A stretch of DNA of 64,000 nt from Phaeovulum veldkampii DSM 11550 (GTDB lineage Bacteria; Pseudomonadota; Alphaproteobacteria; Rhodobacterales; Rhodobacteraceae), in contig NZ_PZKF01000004.1 in NCBI RefSeq assembly GCF_003034995.1, forward strand, positions 62,001-126,000, in the 5' to 3' direction. Below, one piece after another: positions 15,126 through 24,792 of the stretch; within the stretch, counting starts at the first letter, position 1, and each line of letters opens with the position of its first letter. Below the pieces are notes generated by a model. That model saw nothing but the letters and a program-made list of their open reading frames with translations. It was not told where the DNA came from and made no database searches. The translations under genes were made by a program, and so were the position numbers.

Positions 15126-16304
15126 TCAGTCGCGCTCGATCGCGATGGCGGTGCCTTCGCCGCCGCCGATGCAAATGGCGGCGATGCCCCGCTTCAGCCC
15201 GCGCGCCTCCAGCGTGTGCAGCAGCGTGACCATGATCCGCGCGCCCGAGGCGCCGATCGGATGCCCCAGCGCGCAGGCGCCGCCGTTGACGTTGACCTTT
15301 TCGTGCGGCACGCCCAACCGCGCCATGAAGGCCATCGGCACCACTGCGAAGGCTTCGTTCACCTCCCATAGATCGACGTCGTCCACGGTCCAGCCCAGCC
15401 GCGCCAGCAGCTTTTCGGCGGCCGGAACCGGCGCGGTGGGAAAGTCTGACGGGGCCTGCGCATGGCTGGCGTGGCCCAGAATGCGCGCCCGCACCGCCAG
15501 CCCCTCGGCCATGGCGAAATCGGCCGAGGCCAGCACCAGCGCCGCCGCCCCGTCCGAGATCGACGAGGAATTGGCCGCTGTCACCGTGCCGCCCGTGCGG
15601 AAGGCAGGCTTCAGCGTGGGGATCTTTTCGGGCCGTGCCAGCCCCGGCTGTTCGTCGGCGCGCACCAGCGTTTCGCCGCCCCGCCCCGGCACCGCAACCG
15701 GCGCAATCTCTGCCTCGAACGCGCCCGAGCCTTGCGCCGCCAGCGCCCGCGTCAGCGAGGCCAGCGCGTAGGTATCCTGCGCCTCGCGGGTGAAATCGAA
15801 CGCCCCGGCGCAGTCTTCGGCAAAGGTGCCCATCAGGCGGCCCTTGTCATAGGCGTCTTCCAGCCCGTCCAGAAACATGTGGTCGATCACCTGCCCATGC
15901 CCCAGCCGCGCCCCGCCGCGCATCTTTGGCAGCAGGTAGGGGGCGTTGGTCATGCTCTCCATTCCGCCTGCCACGATCAGCCCGGCATCGCCCAGCGCGA
16001 TCCGGTCATAGGCCATCATCGCGGCCTTCATACCCGAGCCGCACATCTTGTTCAGCGTGGTGGCTGGCACCGATTCGGGTAGCCCACCGGCAAAGCCCGC
16101 CTGCCGCGCCGGGGCCTGCCCCAGACCGGCGGGCAGAACACAGCCCATCAGGCATTCTTCCACACGGTCTGCCGCCACCCCGGCCCGCGCCAGCGCCGCC
16201 GCAATCGCCACCCCGCCCAAAGCGGGTGCCGAAACCCCTGCAAACACGCCCTGCAAGCCCCCCATGGGGGTGCGTGCCGCACCCAGAATCGCCACCTCGT
16301 GCAT
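15126..16304 (-). CDS. Acetyl-CoA C-acyltransferase (thiolase)
   Basis: 392 residues, the standard thiolase length. Active-site Cys in LNKMCGSGMKA, then GGMESMTNAPYLLPKMRGG, His in GGACALGHPIGASGARIMVTLLH, and the second Cys in AAICIGGGEGTA are all in place. It condenses two acetyl-CoA or cleaves 3-ketoacyl-CoA. In an organism with Ccr/Ecm, acetoacetyl-CoA formation would feed the ethylmalonyl-CoA pathway. PHB-type phaA and beta-oxidation roles are both possible. Start MHEVAILGAARTP at 16304 is preceded by GGGAGGGC; the upstream frame is not conserved. Confidence 0.87.
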   Translation of the reverse strand: MHEVAILGAARTPMGGLQGVFAGVSAPALGGVAIAAALARAGVAADRVEECLMGCVLPAGLGQAPARQAGFAGGLPESVPATTLNKMCGSGMKAAMMAYDRIALGDAGLIVAGGMESMTNAPYLLPKMRGGARLGHGQVIDHMFLDGLEDAYDKGRLMGTFAEDCAGAFDFTREAQDTYALASLTRALAAQGSGAFEAEIAPVAVPGRGGETLVRADEQPGLARPEKIPTLKPAFRTGGTVTAANSSSISDGAAALVLASADFAMAEGLAVRARILGHASHAQAPSDFPTAPVPAAEKLLARLGWTVDDVDLWEVNEAFAVVPMAFMARLGVPHEKVNVNGGACALGHPIGASGARIMVTLLHTLEARGLKRGIAAICIGGGEGTAIAIERD

Positions 16305-16398
16305 TGTCCGCCCTCCCTGTTTGTCGGCCTCACGCATACCGAATGGTAAGCATTGGCGTCTAGCCTGTGCCGGACAATATCTGAACGGAGGCTGCCGA

Positions 16399-16737
16399 AT
16401 GAACCTTCATGCCGAAACCCGCGACGGGGCGCTGATTGTGCAGATGGGCGAACGTCGGCTGGATGCGGCCATCGCCATCCGGTTCAAGGATCGGATGCGC
16501 GAGATCCTTTCAGACCCCGCCCCGCAGGTAATTCTCGACCTCTCGGCTGTCGATTTTCTCGACAGCTCCGGTCTGGGTGCCATTGTTGCCGTGATGAAAT
16601 CGCTGCCCGGCGGATGCCAACTGGAACTGGCCGGGCTGACGCCGAATGTGGACAAGGTGTTCCGCCTGACGCGGATGGATTCGGTCTTTGTCATCCATCC
16701 CGGCCGCGCCGGAATCGGGCTGCTGGATGCGGGGTGA
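16399..16737 (+). CDS. STAS-domain anti-sigma factor antagonist
   Basis: 112 residues covering a single STAS domain. The phosphorylation loop DFLDSSGLGAIVAVMKSL contains Ser56/Ser57 in the standard position, so the protein can be switched by phosphorylation. RsbV/SpoIIAA-type proteins free a sigma factor or another target by binding the partner kinase. GGAG at 16387-16390 precedes the ATG. The next gene, a HATPase, starts inside its last codons, so the two are made together. No PP2C phosphatase or sigma factor gene is adjacent. Confidence 0.85.
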   Translation: MNLHAETRDGALIVQMGERRLDAAIAIRFKDRMREILSDPAPQVILDLSAVDFLDSSGLGAIVAVMKSLPGGCQLELAGLTPNVDKVFRLTRMDSVFVIHPGRAGIGLLDAG

Positions 16738-17212
16738 GGCTGTGCAGCGCCTGCCCGCCCCTGACCATGGCCCGTCACCCGAGGGGACGCAGATTTTTCT
16801 GCACCGCTTTCAGGCGCATCCGCTGACGGTGCGGCGGGCGCTCAAGGCGGCGTCGGCGCGGTTCCGGGGGCAGATTTCGGCGCAAGAGGCCGGAACGCTG
16901 GAACTGGTTCTGGCCGAGGTGATGAACAACATCGTCGAACACAGTTACGGCAGGGCCGGGCGGGGGTGCATCACGCTGTCGATTCTGCGCGAGGTGCGTG
17001 GCCTGTCTTGCCTGGTGTGCGACGAGGGAACCCCGCTTCCGCCCGTCTGTCTGGAACCGCCGCGACTGCCGAATATCGACTGCGTGCTGGCCGATCTGCC
17101 CGAGGGCGGGTTTGGCTGGTATCTGATCCGCGACCTGACGCTCGATCTGGCCTATCGCCGCGAGGAGGGGCACAATCTGCTGGCGTTCCGGCTGCCGCTG
17201 CAAGCCGGCTGA
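16727..17212 (+). CDS. RsbW-like ATP-binding (HATPase) switch kinase
   Basis: 161 residues, a GHKL/HATPase_c_2 protein of the anti-sigma serine kinase type. The N box is LELVLAEVMNNIVEHSYG, the G1 region is LVCDEGTPLPP, and G2 is LPEGGFGWYLIRDLTLDLAYRREEGHNLLAFRLPL. It should bind ATP and phosphorylate or sequester the STAS protein. I chose ATG 16727, which overlaps the STAS stop by 11 nt. An in-frame codon at 16688 lies further inside the STAS gene. The true target of the pair is unknown, since no sigma gene is in reach. Confidence 0.82.
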   Translation: MRGEAVQRLPAPDHGPSPEGTQIFLHRFQAHPLTVRRALKAASARFRGQISAQEAGTLELVLAEVMNNIVEHSYGRAGRGCITLSILREVRGLSCLVCDEGTPLPPVCLEPPRLPNIDCVLADLPEGGFGWYLIRDLTLDLAYRREEGHNLLAFRLPLQAG

Positions 17213-17347
17213 GTTGGGGCAGTCCTGACCGTGCTTGCTGCCGGTGACGCATGCCGTCACACCGTGCCGGGCGACAGATGCGGTGCTGTGCTGGTGGGGC
17301 GCCGCCAGCCCGTCGCGGGGGCGCGCGCCATAAGGCCGCGGACCCGC

Positions 17348-17674
17348 TCAGTTCATCTGGAACTGCAACGGATAGCGGCCATCCTCGAAATCGCCGAACA
17401 GATCTTGCAGATCGGGGTGATCTACCGGTTCGCCCGAATGGTCGGGGATAAGGTTCTGCTCCGACACATAGGCGACATAATAGCTCGTCTCGGTCTCGGC
17501 CAGCAGATGATAGAACGGCTGATCCTTGGCGGGGCGGTTTTCCTCGGGGATCGCCTCATACCATTCCTGCGTGTTGGAAAAGATTGCATCGACATCGAAC
17601 ACCACCCCGCGGAACGGGTGCTTGCGGTGACGAACCACTTGGCCCAGATGATATTTCGCGCGCGATGCGAGCAT
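17348..17674 (-). CDS. hspQ: Heat shock protein HspQ (YccV-like hemimethylated DNA-binding family)
   Basis: 108 residues. The sequence AKYHLGQVVRHRKHPFRGVVFDVDAIFSNT, then QPFYHLLAE and TSYYVAYVSEQNL, is the HspQ/YccV domain. In enterobacteria HspQ is a specificity factor for Lon and affects DnaA turnover; the role here is inferred. The short acidic C-terminal extension after NLIPDHSGEPVDHPDL is usual for alphaproteobacterial copies. Start MLASRAKYHLG at 17674. The longer frame to 17737 is not conserved. Divergent from the transglycosylase gene; no clear RpoH promoter was found. Confidence 0.88.
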   Translation of the reverse strand: MLASRAKYHLGQVVRHRKHPFRGVVFDVDAIFSNTQEWYEAIPEENRPAKDQPFYHLLAETETSYYVAYVSEQNLIPDHSGEPVDHPDLQDLFGDFEDGRYPLQFQMN

Positions 17675-17847
17675 GATTAACCCCGTTTTTTCTGTTCTTT
17701 TACTCTCCTGACGGCGCATCGTCACGGCCCTTCGCAACGGAAACGGATTGTGAGCTCTACACCAACAATGTGCTCGGGGCGGCTTTGTGATTTCCTCTGC
17801 CGCCGTTCTCCAGTAAAATGCCGCAAAACAAGACGAGCGAGGCAGTG

Positions 17848-18426
17848 ATGGGCAAATTTCTCCGGCTTGCGGTGCTACTTCTTGTGGCGTCTTGCGGGGG
17901 CGGCAACTACTCCGCGCCGCGCAACCTTGATGATGCCTGCGCCATCACGCGCGAACGGCCGCAATATCTCAGGGCGATGCAGCGGGCCGAGCGGCGCTGG
18001 GGTGTCCCTGTGCATGTGCAGATGGCGACAATCCATCAGGAATCGAAATTCATCGGCAATGCGCGCACCCCCTTCCGGTTTGCGCTGGGGGTGATCCCGA
18101 TGGGGCGGCAAAGCTCGGCCTATGGCTACAGTCAGGCGATCGACAACACTTGGGACGAATACCGCCAAGAAACCCGCCGCCGCGGCGCCAAGCGCGACGA
18201 TATCAACGACGCCACCGATTTCATGGGCTGGTACATGAACGGCAGCACCGAGCGGCTGGGCATTTCCAAGCAGGACGCGCGCAATCAGTATCTTGCCTAT
18301 CACGAGGGCCGCACCGGCTTTGTGAACGGCAGTTACAACGCCAAGGGCTGGCTGCTGGATGTGTCCAATCGCGTCGGCGCCCGGTCAGAGCTTTACCGTC
18401 AGCAACTGGCCACATGCCGCCGCTGA
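17848..18426 (+). CDS. Lytic transglycosylase (SLT-domain) lipoprotein
   Basis: 192 residues. The signal MGKFLRLAVLLLVASC ends in a lipobox with Cys16, so it is lipid-anchored. The mature part is a goose-lysozyme/SLT-like domain: catalytic Glu65 in ATIHQESKF, then SAYGYSQAIDNTWDEYRQE and YLAYHEGRTGF. It should cleave peptidoglycan glycan strands to 1,6-anhydro ends. ATG 17848 was chosen because the signal begins there. Convergent with lolA, 3 bp apart. Confidence 0.83.
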   Translation: MGKFLRLAVLLLVASCGGGNYSAPRNLDDACAITRERPQYLRAMQRAERRWGVPVHVQMATIHQESKFIGNARTPFRFALGVIPMGRQSSAYGYSQAIDNTWDEYRQETRRRGAKRDDINDATDFMGWYMNGSTERLGISKQDARNQYLAYHEGRTGFVNGSYNAKGWLLDVSNRVGARSELYRQQLATCRR

Positions 18427-18429
18427 GGA

Positions 18430-19029
18430 TCAGTTCCGTCGGCTGATCTCGGACTGGATGCTGAACAGGCTGGCCCCCAGTGCGCCGCCCTTTTTCATGT
18501 CGCCAAGAATGACCGTGGTCTGGCCGCCCATGTCATCGGTGATGACCCACTGGCGCAGTTCGGTCGGCTCTGCGGTAAATACCAGGCGGATGGTGCCGTA
18601 ATCGGGGTTCTCGGGGTCCTGGGCCACCACGGTCGTTGTCTTGCCGTCAGTTTCGTGGCCCACCACCATCTGTGCGCGGCCAAGATCGACGTTTGGCGCA
18701 AGGATCAGGCTCAGCGGTGTGCGCGACAACGGGTATTGCTCGGGCGGCTGGTTCGACTTGGTGTCAAAGATCGCCACCTGCCCGCCTCCCGCCATCACCA
18801 GTGTTCGTTCGGGCGGCGCATATTCAAAGCGCACCCGGCCGGGCCGATTGATGAACAGCTTGCCGGTCGAGATGGTGCCGTCGGAGTTGACCTGGGTAAA
18901 GTTCGCCTCGGCGGTCTGCAGCGCGTTCAGATAGCGCGACAGTTCCGACAGCGGAATTTTTGCAGCCTGCGCGGGCAGGGCAAGCGCAAGAGCGAACAGC
19001 GGGGCAAGGGCAAAGCGAAACAGGGTCAT
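18430..19029 (-). CDS. lolA: Outer-membrane lipoprotein carrier protein LolA
   Basis: 199 residues with signal peptide MTLFRFALAPLFALALALPAQAA. The mature part has the LolA half-barrel pattern: SRYLNALQTAEANFTQVNSDGTISTGKLFINRPGRVRFEYAPP and NPDYGTIRLVFTAEPTELRQWVITDDMGGQTTV. It ferries lipoproteins through the periplasm from LolCDE to the outer membrane. Downstream of ftsK (68 bp gap) in the same direction, an order common in alphaproteobacteria. Confidence 0.9.
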   Translation of the reverse strand: MTLFRFALAPLFALALALPAQAAKIPLSELSRYLNALQTAEANFTQVNSDGTISTGKLFINRPGRVRFEYAPPERTLVMAGGGQVAIFDTKSNQPPEQYPLSRTPLSLILAPNVDLGRAQMVVGHETDGKTTTVVAQDPENPDYGTIRLVFTAEPTELRQWVITDDMGGQTTVILGDMKKGGALGASLFSIQSEISRRN

Positions 19030-19096
19030 GGCGCCAATCTATGTGCGGCAGGGCCGCAACGAAAGGCCCCGCCGTTCACATCGGCGGGGCTTTGCT

Positions 19097-22078
19097 TCAC
19101 TGTTCGGGCACCAGAATTTCGCGCTTGCCCACATGGTTGGCGGGGGTCACGACGCCCTGATCCTCCATCTGCTCCACCAGGCGCGCAGCCTTGTTGTAGC
19201 CGATGCCCAGCTTGCGCTGGATGTAAGAGGTGGAACACTTGCGATCCTTGATCACGATTGCCACCGCCTGATCATAAAGCGCATCCTCGCCGCCATCGCC
19301 GCCAAGGCCCAGAACCGCGTCGATATCGGCCTCGCGCTCTTCATCCGGGCCTTCGACAACGCCCGACATATAGGCCGGCGGGCCAAAGGATTTGAGGTGG
19401 TTCACGATCTCTTCCACCTCTTCGTCGCTGACGAAGGGGCCGTGAATGCGGGTGATCCGGCTGCCGCCCGCCATGTACAGCATGTCCCCCATGCCCAGCA
19501 GTTGTTCGGCGCCCTGTTCGCCCAGGATCGTGCGGCTGTCGATCTTCGAGGTCACCTGAAAGCTGATCCGGGTGGGGAAGTTGGCCTTGATCGTGCCGGT
19601 GATCACATCGACCGAAGGCCGCTGCGTGGCCATGATCAGGTGGATGCCCGAGGCCCGCGCCATCTGTGCCAGCCGCTGAATGCAAGCTTCGATTTCCTTG
19701 CCCGCCACCATCATCAGGTCGGCCATCTCATCGACGATCACCACGATATAGGGGATCGGCTGGGGCGAGAATTCGTCGGTTTCAAACACCGGATCGCCGG
19801 TTTCCTCGTCAAACCCGGTCTGGACGGTGCGCTTGAAGGTTTCGCCCTTGGCCAGCGCCTCGCGGACGCGGCCGTTATAGCCCTCGATGTTGCGCACGCC
19901 CATCTTGGACATCTTGCGATAGCGTTCCTCCATCTCGCCCACGACCCATTTCAGCGCGACGACGGCCTTTTTCGGGTCGGTGACGACGGGCGACAGCAGA
20001 TGCGGGATGCCGTCATAGACCGACAGTTCCAGCATCTTGGGGTCGATCATGATCAGCCGGCATTCCTCGGGGGAAAGCTTGTAAAGCAGGCTCAGGATCA
20101 TCGTGTTGATCGCCACCGACTTGCCCGAACCGGTGGTGCCCGCGATCAGCAGGTGGGGCATCTTGGCCAGGTTCGCCACGATCGGCTCGCCCGCGATATC
20201 CTTGCCCAGCGCCAGCGGCAGACGCATGGAGCTGTCGCCGAAATCGCGGGCAGAGAGGATTTCGCGCAGCACCACCTTTTCGCGGTGGGCATTGGGCAAT
20301 TCGATCCCGATCACGCTGCGCCCCGGCACGGTGGACACCCGCGCCGACAGCGCCGACATCGACCGCGCGATATCATCGGCCAGCCCGATCACCCGGCTGG
20401 CCTTCAGCCCCGGCGCGGGTTCCAGTTCATACATCGTCACGACCGGGCCTGGCCGAACGCTGACGATTTCGCCGCGGACCCCGTAATCATCCAGCACGTT
20501 TTCCAACATCCGCGCGTTTTCTTCCAGCGCCTCGTCCGACAGGCTGTGGCGCTGGATCGTGACGGGGTTCATCAGCAGGCCCAGCGGCGGCGCCTCATAG
20601 GCCGGGGCCTCGGGTTCCAGTTGCAGGCGCGGCTGCGCCTCGGCCTGTGCCTGGCGCGAGGGGGTGGCGGGTTTTTTGGCCACATGCTGCACCACCCGGC
20701 GCGGCTCGGGCGTGGCGGGGGCAAAGCTGCGGCTGATCATTGGCGGCGGCGGGGCCATGTCATCGTCTTCGGCAAAGGCGGTGCCTTCGTCAAAATCGGT
20801 GTCCAGATCATCGTCGCCCCAATCTTCGGTCAGATCGGTATCGTCTTGCGGCAGCCGGGCCAGAGCTGCGGGTTCTGGCGCGCACAGGGGCGGCGTTTGC
20901 GGGCCGGGCGTTTGCAGGCCGGGCATGAAGCGGGGCATGGCCTTCAGCGGCGGCTCGATCCGGCGCGCGGGCTCGGGCGGCGTGCTGCGCGCCAGTCGCC
21001 CGGCCACGGCCGACACGACCGAAGCCAGCGCCGCCGGGGCGGCGGGGGCCGCAGCCAGCACAGGTTCGGCGCGCAAGCCAGTTACGGGGCTAACGGGGAG
21101 GCTGACCGGCGCAGCCACCTGCGCGCGTGCCTTCACCGCATCGGCAATGCGCGACCGGATACGGTCTTCGCTGGGGGCCTCGGGCGCGGTGTCGCCCCAC
21201 GCGTGATGCGGCTCGATCAGTTCGGGTTCCAGATCGGCCAAGGGCGGGGCTTCGGTCGCGCGGCGGATGCGGCCCATCAGGCTGGGCCGGGCCGGTGCAA
21301 GCGGGGCATCATAAGGCAGCAACCCGGCGCGCCAGTCCCCCGGCATCGCGGCTCGGGCGGCGCGGCTTTCGGCGCGGCGCGCCTCCAGCCGGGCCTGCGC
21401 CGCCTGTGCGGCGCGCACCGAGGCCGAGGCCCCGCGCCCCAGCGCCGTCATCGCCGACGCATAGCCCAACACGGTGCCCACCATCAGAAACCGGGCAATC
21501 GCGCGGATTTCGGCCATGTCAAAGCCCAGCACAAAGGCGCCCATGCCCAGCGCGGCCATGGCCACCAGCAGCGCCATGATCTTGATGCCGAAGGCCGCGC
21601 CAAAGGGCGACAGGTTCAGCAGCGCCCCCATCACGGTATCGCCAAACAGCCCCCCCAGCCCAAAGGAATGGCCCCAGTCGGCCCCCGGCACCAGCGAGGC
21701 GGCATAGACCGAGGTCAGCGCCACCCCGATCGGCACGAAGATCACGCGCGAAAGCGCCCGGTCTTCGCCGCGATGGGTGACAAAACGCACCCCCCAAACC
21801 ACCAGCGCCGCCGCGATGCCCCAGGCGCCATAGCCTGCGATCACATACAGCGGCGAGGCGACGGTGGCGCCAAGCCGACCCAGCATGTTTTGCGCGGGCT
21901 CGTCGGTGGCGGCGGTCCAGCCGGGGTCTGCGGGCGAATAGCTGCCCAGCATCATCGCCACCAGAAGCCCCGCCAACACCAGCAGAGCGCCCAGCAATTC
22001 CTTGCCGCGGCGCTCCAGGATGGCCTGTGTGTTCTGATCCAGAAGCGGGTCGCGCTGTCGTGCCTGATAGGATGCCAT
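19097..22078 (-). CDS. ftsK: DNA translocase FtsK
   Basis: 993 residues. Four N-terminal transmembrane helices (about 30-180) are followed by a long Pro/Ala-rich acidic linker (about 210-480). The motor domain has Walker [15 protein letters not shown], Walker [15 protein letters not shown] and [13 protein letters not shown]. The C-terminal gamma winged helix is [26 protein letters not shown]. It links chromosome dimer resolution with septation. I chose ATG 22078 ([12 protein letters not shown]); the 9 extra residues of the longer frame are not supported. A small tandem duplication occurs in the linker near 20890-20925. Confidence 0.94.
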   Translation of the reverse strand: MASYQARQRDPLLDQNTQAILERRGKELLGALLVLAGLLVAMMLGSYSPADPGWTAATDEPAQNMLGRLGATVASPLYVIAGYGAWGIAAALVVWGVRFVTHRGEDRALSRVIFVPIGVALTSVYAASLVPGADWGHSFGLGGLFGDTVMGALLNLSPFGAAFGIKIMALLVAMAALGMGAFVLGFDMAEIRAIARFLMVGTVLGYASAMTALGRGASASVRAAQAAQARLEARRAESRAARAAMPGDWRAGLLPYDAPLAPARPSLMGRIRRATEAPPLADLEPELIEPHHAWGDTAPEAPSEDRIRSRIADAVKARAQVAAPVSLPVSPVTGLRAEPVLAAAPAAPAALASVVSAVAGRLARSTPPEPARRIEPPLKAMPRFMPGLQTPGPQTPPLCAPEPAALARLPQDDTDLTEDWGDDDLDTDFDEGTAFAEDDDMAPPPPMISRSFAPATPEPRRVVQHVAKKPATPSRQAQAEAQPRLQLEPEAPAYEAPPLGLLMNPVTIQRHSLSDEALEENARMLENVLDDYGVRGEIVSVRPGPVVTMYELEPAPGLKASRVIGLADDIARSMSALSARVSTVPGRSVIGIELPNAHREKVVLREILSARDFGDSSMRLPLALGKDIAGEPIVANLAKMPHLLIAGTTGSGKSVAINTMILSLLYKLSPEECRLIMIDPKMLELSVYDGIPHLLSPVVTDPKKAVVALKWVVGEMEERYRKMSKMGVRNIEGYNGRVREALAKGETFKRTVQTGFDEETGDPVFETDEFSPQPIPYIVVIVDEMADLMMVAGKEIEACIQRLAQMARASGIHLIMATQRPSVDVITGTIKANFPTRISFQVTSKIDSRTILGEQGAEQLLGMGDMLYMAGGSRITRIHGPFVSDEEVEEIVNHLKSFGPPAYMSGVVEGPDEEREADIDAVLGLGGDGGEDALYDQAVAIVIKDRKCSTSYIQRKLGIGYNKAARLVEQMEDQGVVTPANHVGKREILVPEQ

Positions 22079-22089
22079 CTGTCCCGTCC

Positions 22090-23268
22090 TCAGCCGTAAA
22101 GGCAATCACGCAGCCGGATCAGGCCGCGTTCGGTTTCGTCTTTGGGGGCGACCAGCGCCACCCGGATATAGCCCGTGCCGGGGTTTTGCCCCGCCACGTC
22201 GCGCGCAAGATAAGCGCCGGGCAGCACCCGCACGCCGGTTTCCTGCCACAGCCTCAGCGTCGCTGCCTCGCCATCGGGTACCGGCAGCCACAGGAAAAAA
22301 CCGCCCGCGGGTGCCCGGTAGCCCGGCACATTGCCAAGGATACGGTCGGCCAGCGCGTATTTTTCGGCGTAAAGCGCGCGGTTTTCGATCACATGCGCCT
22401 CGTCGCCCCAGGCGCGTTCCGATACGCGCTGAAGGGGCAGCGGCAGCGGCGCCCCGGCATAGTTGCGCAATTGGCGGATGTGCGCGATGCAGCCCGCGCC
22501 GCCCGCGCAAAAGCCCGACCGCAGGCCGGGCAGGTTTGACCGCTTTGACAGCGAATGAAACACCACCACCCGCTCGGGGTCGGTGCCGGTTTGCGCCGCC
22601 ACCTCCAGCGCGCCGGGGGGCGGGGTGTCACGCCACAGTTCCGAATAGCATTCATCGGAAAACAAGCGGAAATCATGTTTCTCGGCCAGCGCCAGCAGAT
22701 CGGCCAGATAGCCGCGCGAGGCGACGGCCCCCTGCGGGTTTGCGGGCGAGCACAGATAGGCAATCGCGGTGCGATCCAGCACTTCGGCCGGTAGGGCGGC
22801 ATAATCGGGCAAAAAGCCGGTTTCGGCGGTGGCGGGCACAAAAACCGGCTCTGCCCCCAGCGCCAGCGCCGCCATCGCATAGACCTGATAAAACGGGTTC
22901 GGTATCAGGATCACGGGGCGCTTGCCTGCCTTGTTTTCCGGACACAGCGCGATCGCGGCGTTGAACAGCCCTTCGCGAGTGCCGTTCAGCGTGCTGATGC
23001 GGCCGGGGTCCAGATCGGCGCCATAGCGCCGCTTGATCCAGCCGGAAATCGAGGCCAGCAGTTCGGGCGTGCCCTCGTTCGGGGGGTATTTGCCGAATTC
23101 GCCGACATGGGTCGCCAGCACCTCGGCCACAAAGCCGGGCATCGGGTGGCGCGGCTCGCCGATGGTCATGGCGATGGGGTCGCCGCCGGGGGCGTGATGG
23201 TCCAGAAGCCTCCGCAACCGCGGAAACGCATATTCGGGCAGGTTCGAAAACCGCTCGGGAAAAGCCAT
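22090..23268 (-). CDS. Class I/II aminotransferase, DapC-like
   Basis: 392 residues, fold-type I PLP enzyme. PLP Lys is in [28 protein letters not shown] and [23 protein letters not shown] are typical of the N-terminal substrate region. It resembles succinyldiaminopimelate aminotransferase (DapC) of alphaproteobacteria, which gives a likely role in lysine/diaminopimelate synthesis, but other substrates are possible. Start [18 protein letters not shown] at 23268; the upstream frame is poor. Separated by 11 bp from ftsK downstream, so possibly co-transcribed. Confidence 0.8.
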   Translation of the reverse strand: MAFPERFSNLPEYAFPRLRRLLDHHAPGGDPIAMTIGEPRHPMPGFVAEVLATHVGEFGKYPPNEGTPELLASISGWIKRRYGADLDPGRISTLNGTREGLFNAAIALCPENKAGKRPVILIPNPFYQVYAMAALALGAEPVFVPATAETGFLPDYAALPAEVLDRTAIAYLCSPANPQGAVASRGYLADLLALAEKHDFRLFSDECYSELWRDTPPPGALEVAAQTGTDPERVVVFHSLSKRSNLPGLRSGFCAGGAGCIAHIRQLRNYAGAPLPLPLQRVSERAWGDEAHVIENRALYAEKYALADRILGNVPGYRAPAGGFFLWLPVPDGEAATLRLWQETGVRVLPGAYLARDVAGQNPGTGYIRVALVAPKDETERGLIRLRDCLYG

Positions 23269-23294
23269 GTCTGCCTCGCTCGTCGGGGTCGTTG

Positions 23295-23330
23295 GCGCCC
23301 CGTTGTGCAAAGGTTAGCCAAACGGGGCGC
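23295..23330 (-). other. Inverted repeat between amidase and aminotransferase genes
   Basis: Perfect 10-bp arms GCGCCCCGTT (23295-23304) and AACGGGGCGC (23321-23330) with a 16-nt loop. It lies 27 bp upstream of the aminotransferase start and 57 bp after the amidase stop. No T-run follows on either strand. It could stabilise the amidase transcript or fold in the aminotransferase leader. Confidence 0.4.
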
Positions 23331-23386
23331 GCGCGTCCAGAAAAAGCGCCGCTTTACCGCCGGTTGTGGCAGGGCGCTGTGGCATT

Positions 23387-24712
23387 TCAGCCCAAGGCCG
23401 CTTCGGCCGCCTGACCCAGCCGCAACAGCCGCGCCTCGGCGCCCGGCGCCCCCATCAGCGAGATGCCGCAGGCGGGCACGCCGGTGGGCAGCGTCAGCGC
23501 GCACAGCCCGAAGATATTGGCGATCCGGGTGTTGCGCAGCGCCAGCAGGTTCTCGGCGGCAAAATAGGCCGGGTCGGTCAGAAGCCGGTCGGCATCGGGT
23601 GGCAGGATCGGCGCGGTGGGGATCAGCACCGCGTCATATTCCGCAACGGCAGCCCGCCATTCGGCGCGCAGCCGGTCCAGCACCGCCCAAGCGGCCACAT
23701 AATCGGCGGCCAGAACCCCGGCCCCGGTACGGAAGCGTTCCAGAATAACCGGATACATCTTGTCAGGCGCGTCCTCGATCACGCGCTGCCACAGGCCATA
23801 GGCCTCGGGCGCGAACAGCACGCCCGACAGCGCCATCGCCGCGTCAACCATGGGCAACGCGCGCCGCATGATCTGCGCGCCCGCCTGTGCCAGCCGGTCT
23901 ACGGCGACCTCAAAGGCCGCTACCGGTGCCGGGCGGGCGCCTTCGAAAGGCAGGCCCTCCAGCACCAGCAACCGCGCCCCGGCAAGGCCCGTGCCGCGCA
24001 GATCGGGGGCCGGGGTGTTTTCCAGCGCCGCCAGCAGCAGCGCACAATCCTCGACGCTGCGGGCCAGCGGGCCCACCGTGTCAAACCGCGAACATAGCGG
24101 CACCACCCCGGTCAGCGGCACCCGGCCATGGGTGGTTTTCAGGCCCACAAGATCGTTCCACGCCGCCGGAATGCGCACCGACCCCCCGGTGTCAGAGCCG
24201 ACCGCCGCCGCCGCCAGCCCAAAGGCCACCGAGGCCGCCGCCCCCGAGGATGACCCGCCGGGCGCCCAGCCCTTGCCGTGCACATTGGGCGGCGTTGCCG
24301 TCATCGGGTTCACGCCCAGCCCGGAAAACGCCAGTTCCGTCATATGCGTCTTGCCTAGACAGACGGTGCCGCACAGCGTGGCCGTGGCCAGCACCGGGGC
24401 ATCGGCGGCGGGCACGCGGCCTGCCAGCAGGCGTGATCCGGCCTCGGTCGCTACGCCTGCGCTGTCGAAGAGGTCTTTCCACGAAATCGCCACGCCATCC
24501 AGCGGCCCGCGCCGGGTGCCCGCCCTGGCGCGGGCATGGGCGGCACGGGCCTCGGCCCGCGCGCGGTCGGGCGTCAGCCGGGCATAGATGCGGCCCGCCT
24601 CGGGGTGGCGGGCGATGGCCTCCAGATAGCCTTCGACCAGCGCGACCGGGTCCAGCCGCCCCGCCGCGATCTGCCTGCCCTGTTCGGCGGCCGTCATCTG
24701 CTGCCCGTCCAT
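23387..24712 (-). CDS. Amidase-signature family amidase
   Basis: 441 residues. The amidase signature catalytic triad is complete: Lys79 (AISWKDLF), cis-Ser154 (APGGSSSGAA) and nucleophile Ser178 (GSDTGGSVRIPAAW). It hydrolyses an amide. The family includes GatA, but the neighbours give no GatB/C, so it is probably a catabolic or detoxifying amidase. I chose ATG 24712 because AGGAGGG lies 5 nt upstream; the frame runs much further without similarity. Divergent from the UbiH-like gene 80 bp away. Confidence 0.85.
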   Translation of the reverse strand: MDGQQMTAAEQGRQIAAGRLDPVALVEGYLEAIARHPEAGRIYARLTPDRARAEARAAHARARAGTRRGPLDGVAISWKDLFDSAGVATEAGSRLLAGRVPAADAPVLATATLCGTVCLGKTHMTELAFSGLGVNPMTATPPNVHGKGWAPGGSSSGAAASVAFGLAAAAVGSDTGGSVRIPAAWNDLVGLKTTHGRVPLTGVVPLCSRFDTVGPLARSVEDCALLLAALENTPAPDLRGTGLAGARLLVLEGLPFEGARPAPVAAFEVAVDRLAQAGAQIMRRALPMVDAAMALSGVLFAPEAYGLWQRVIEDAPDKMYPVILERFRTGAGVLAADYVAAWAVLDRLRAEWRAAVAEYDAVLIPTAPILPPDADRLLTDPAYFAAENLLALRNTRIANIFGLCALTLPTGVPACGISLMGAPGAEARLLRLGQAAEAALG

Positions 24713-24792
24713 CGCGCCCTCCTGCATTTGGCCCAAGGCTAGCCGGGCGGCGGCGGATGGACAATCCTGCGGCGCGCGCCATATTGGCAGGC

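Noticed and set aside
17213-17347. Intergenic stretch with GTGACG/CGTCAC stem considered as terminator
   Set aside because: Six-bp stem without T-run; too weak to call.
17675-17847. Possible RpoH promoter for hspQ
   Set aside because: No convincing CTTG/CCCCAT pair could be placed.
19028-22099. Long plus-strand frame opposite ftsK (over 1000 codons)
   Set aside because: Composition is His/Gln/Arg-rich with no domain; it mirrors the codon bias of ftsK on the other strand.
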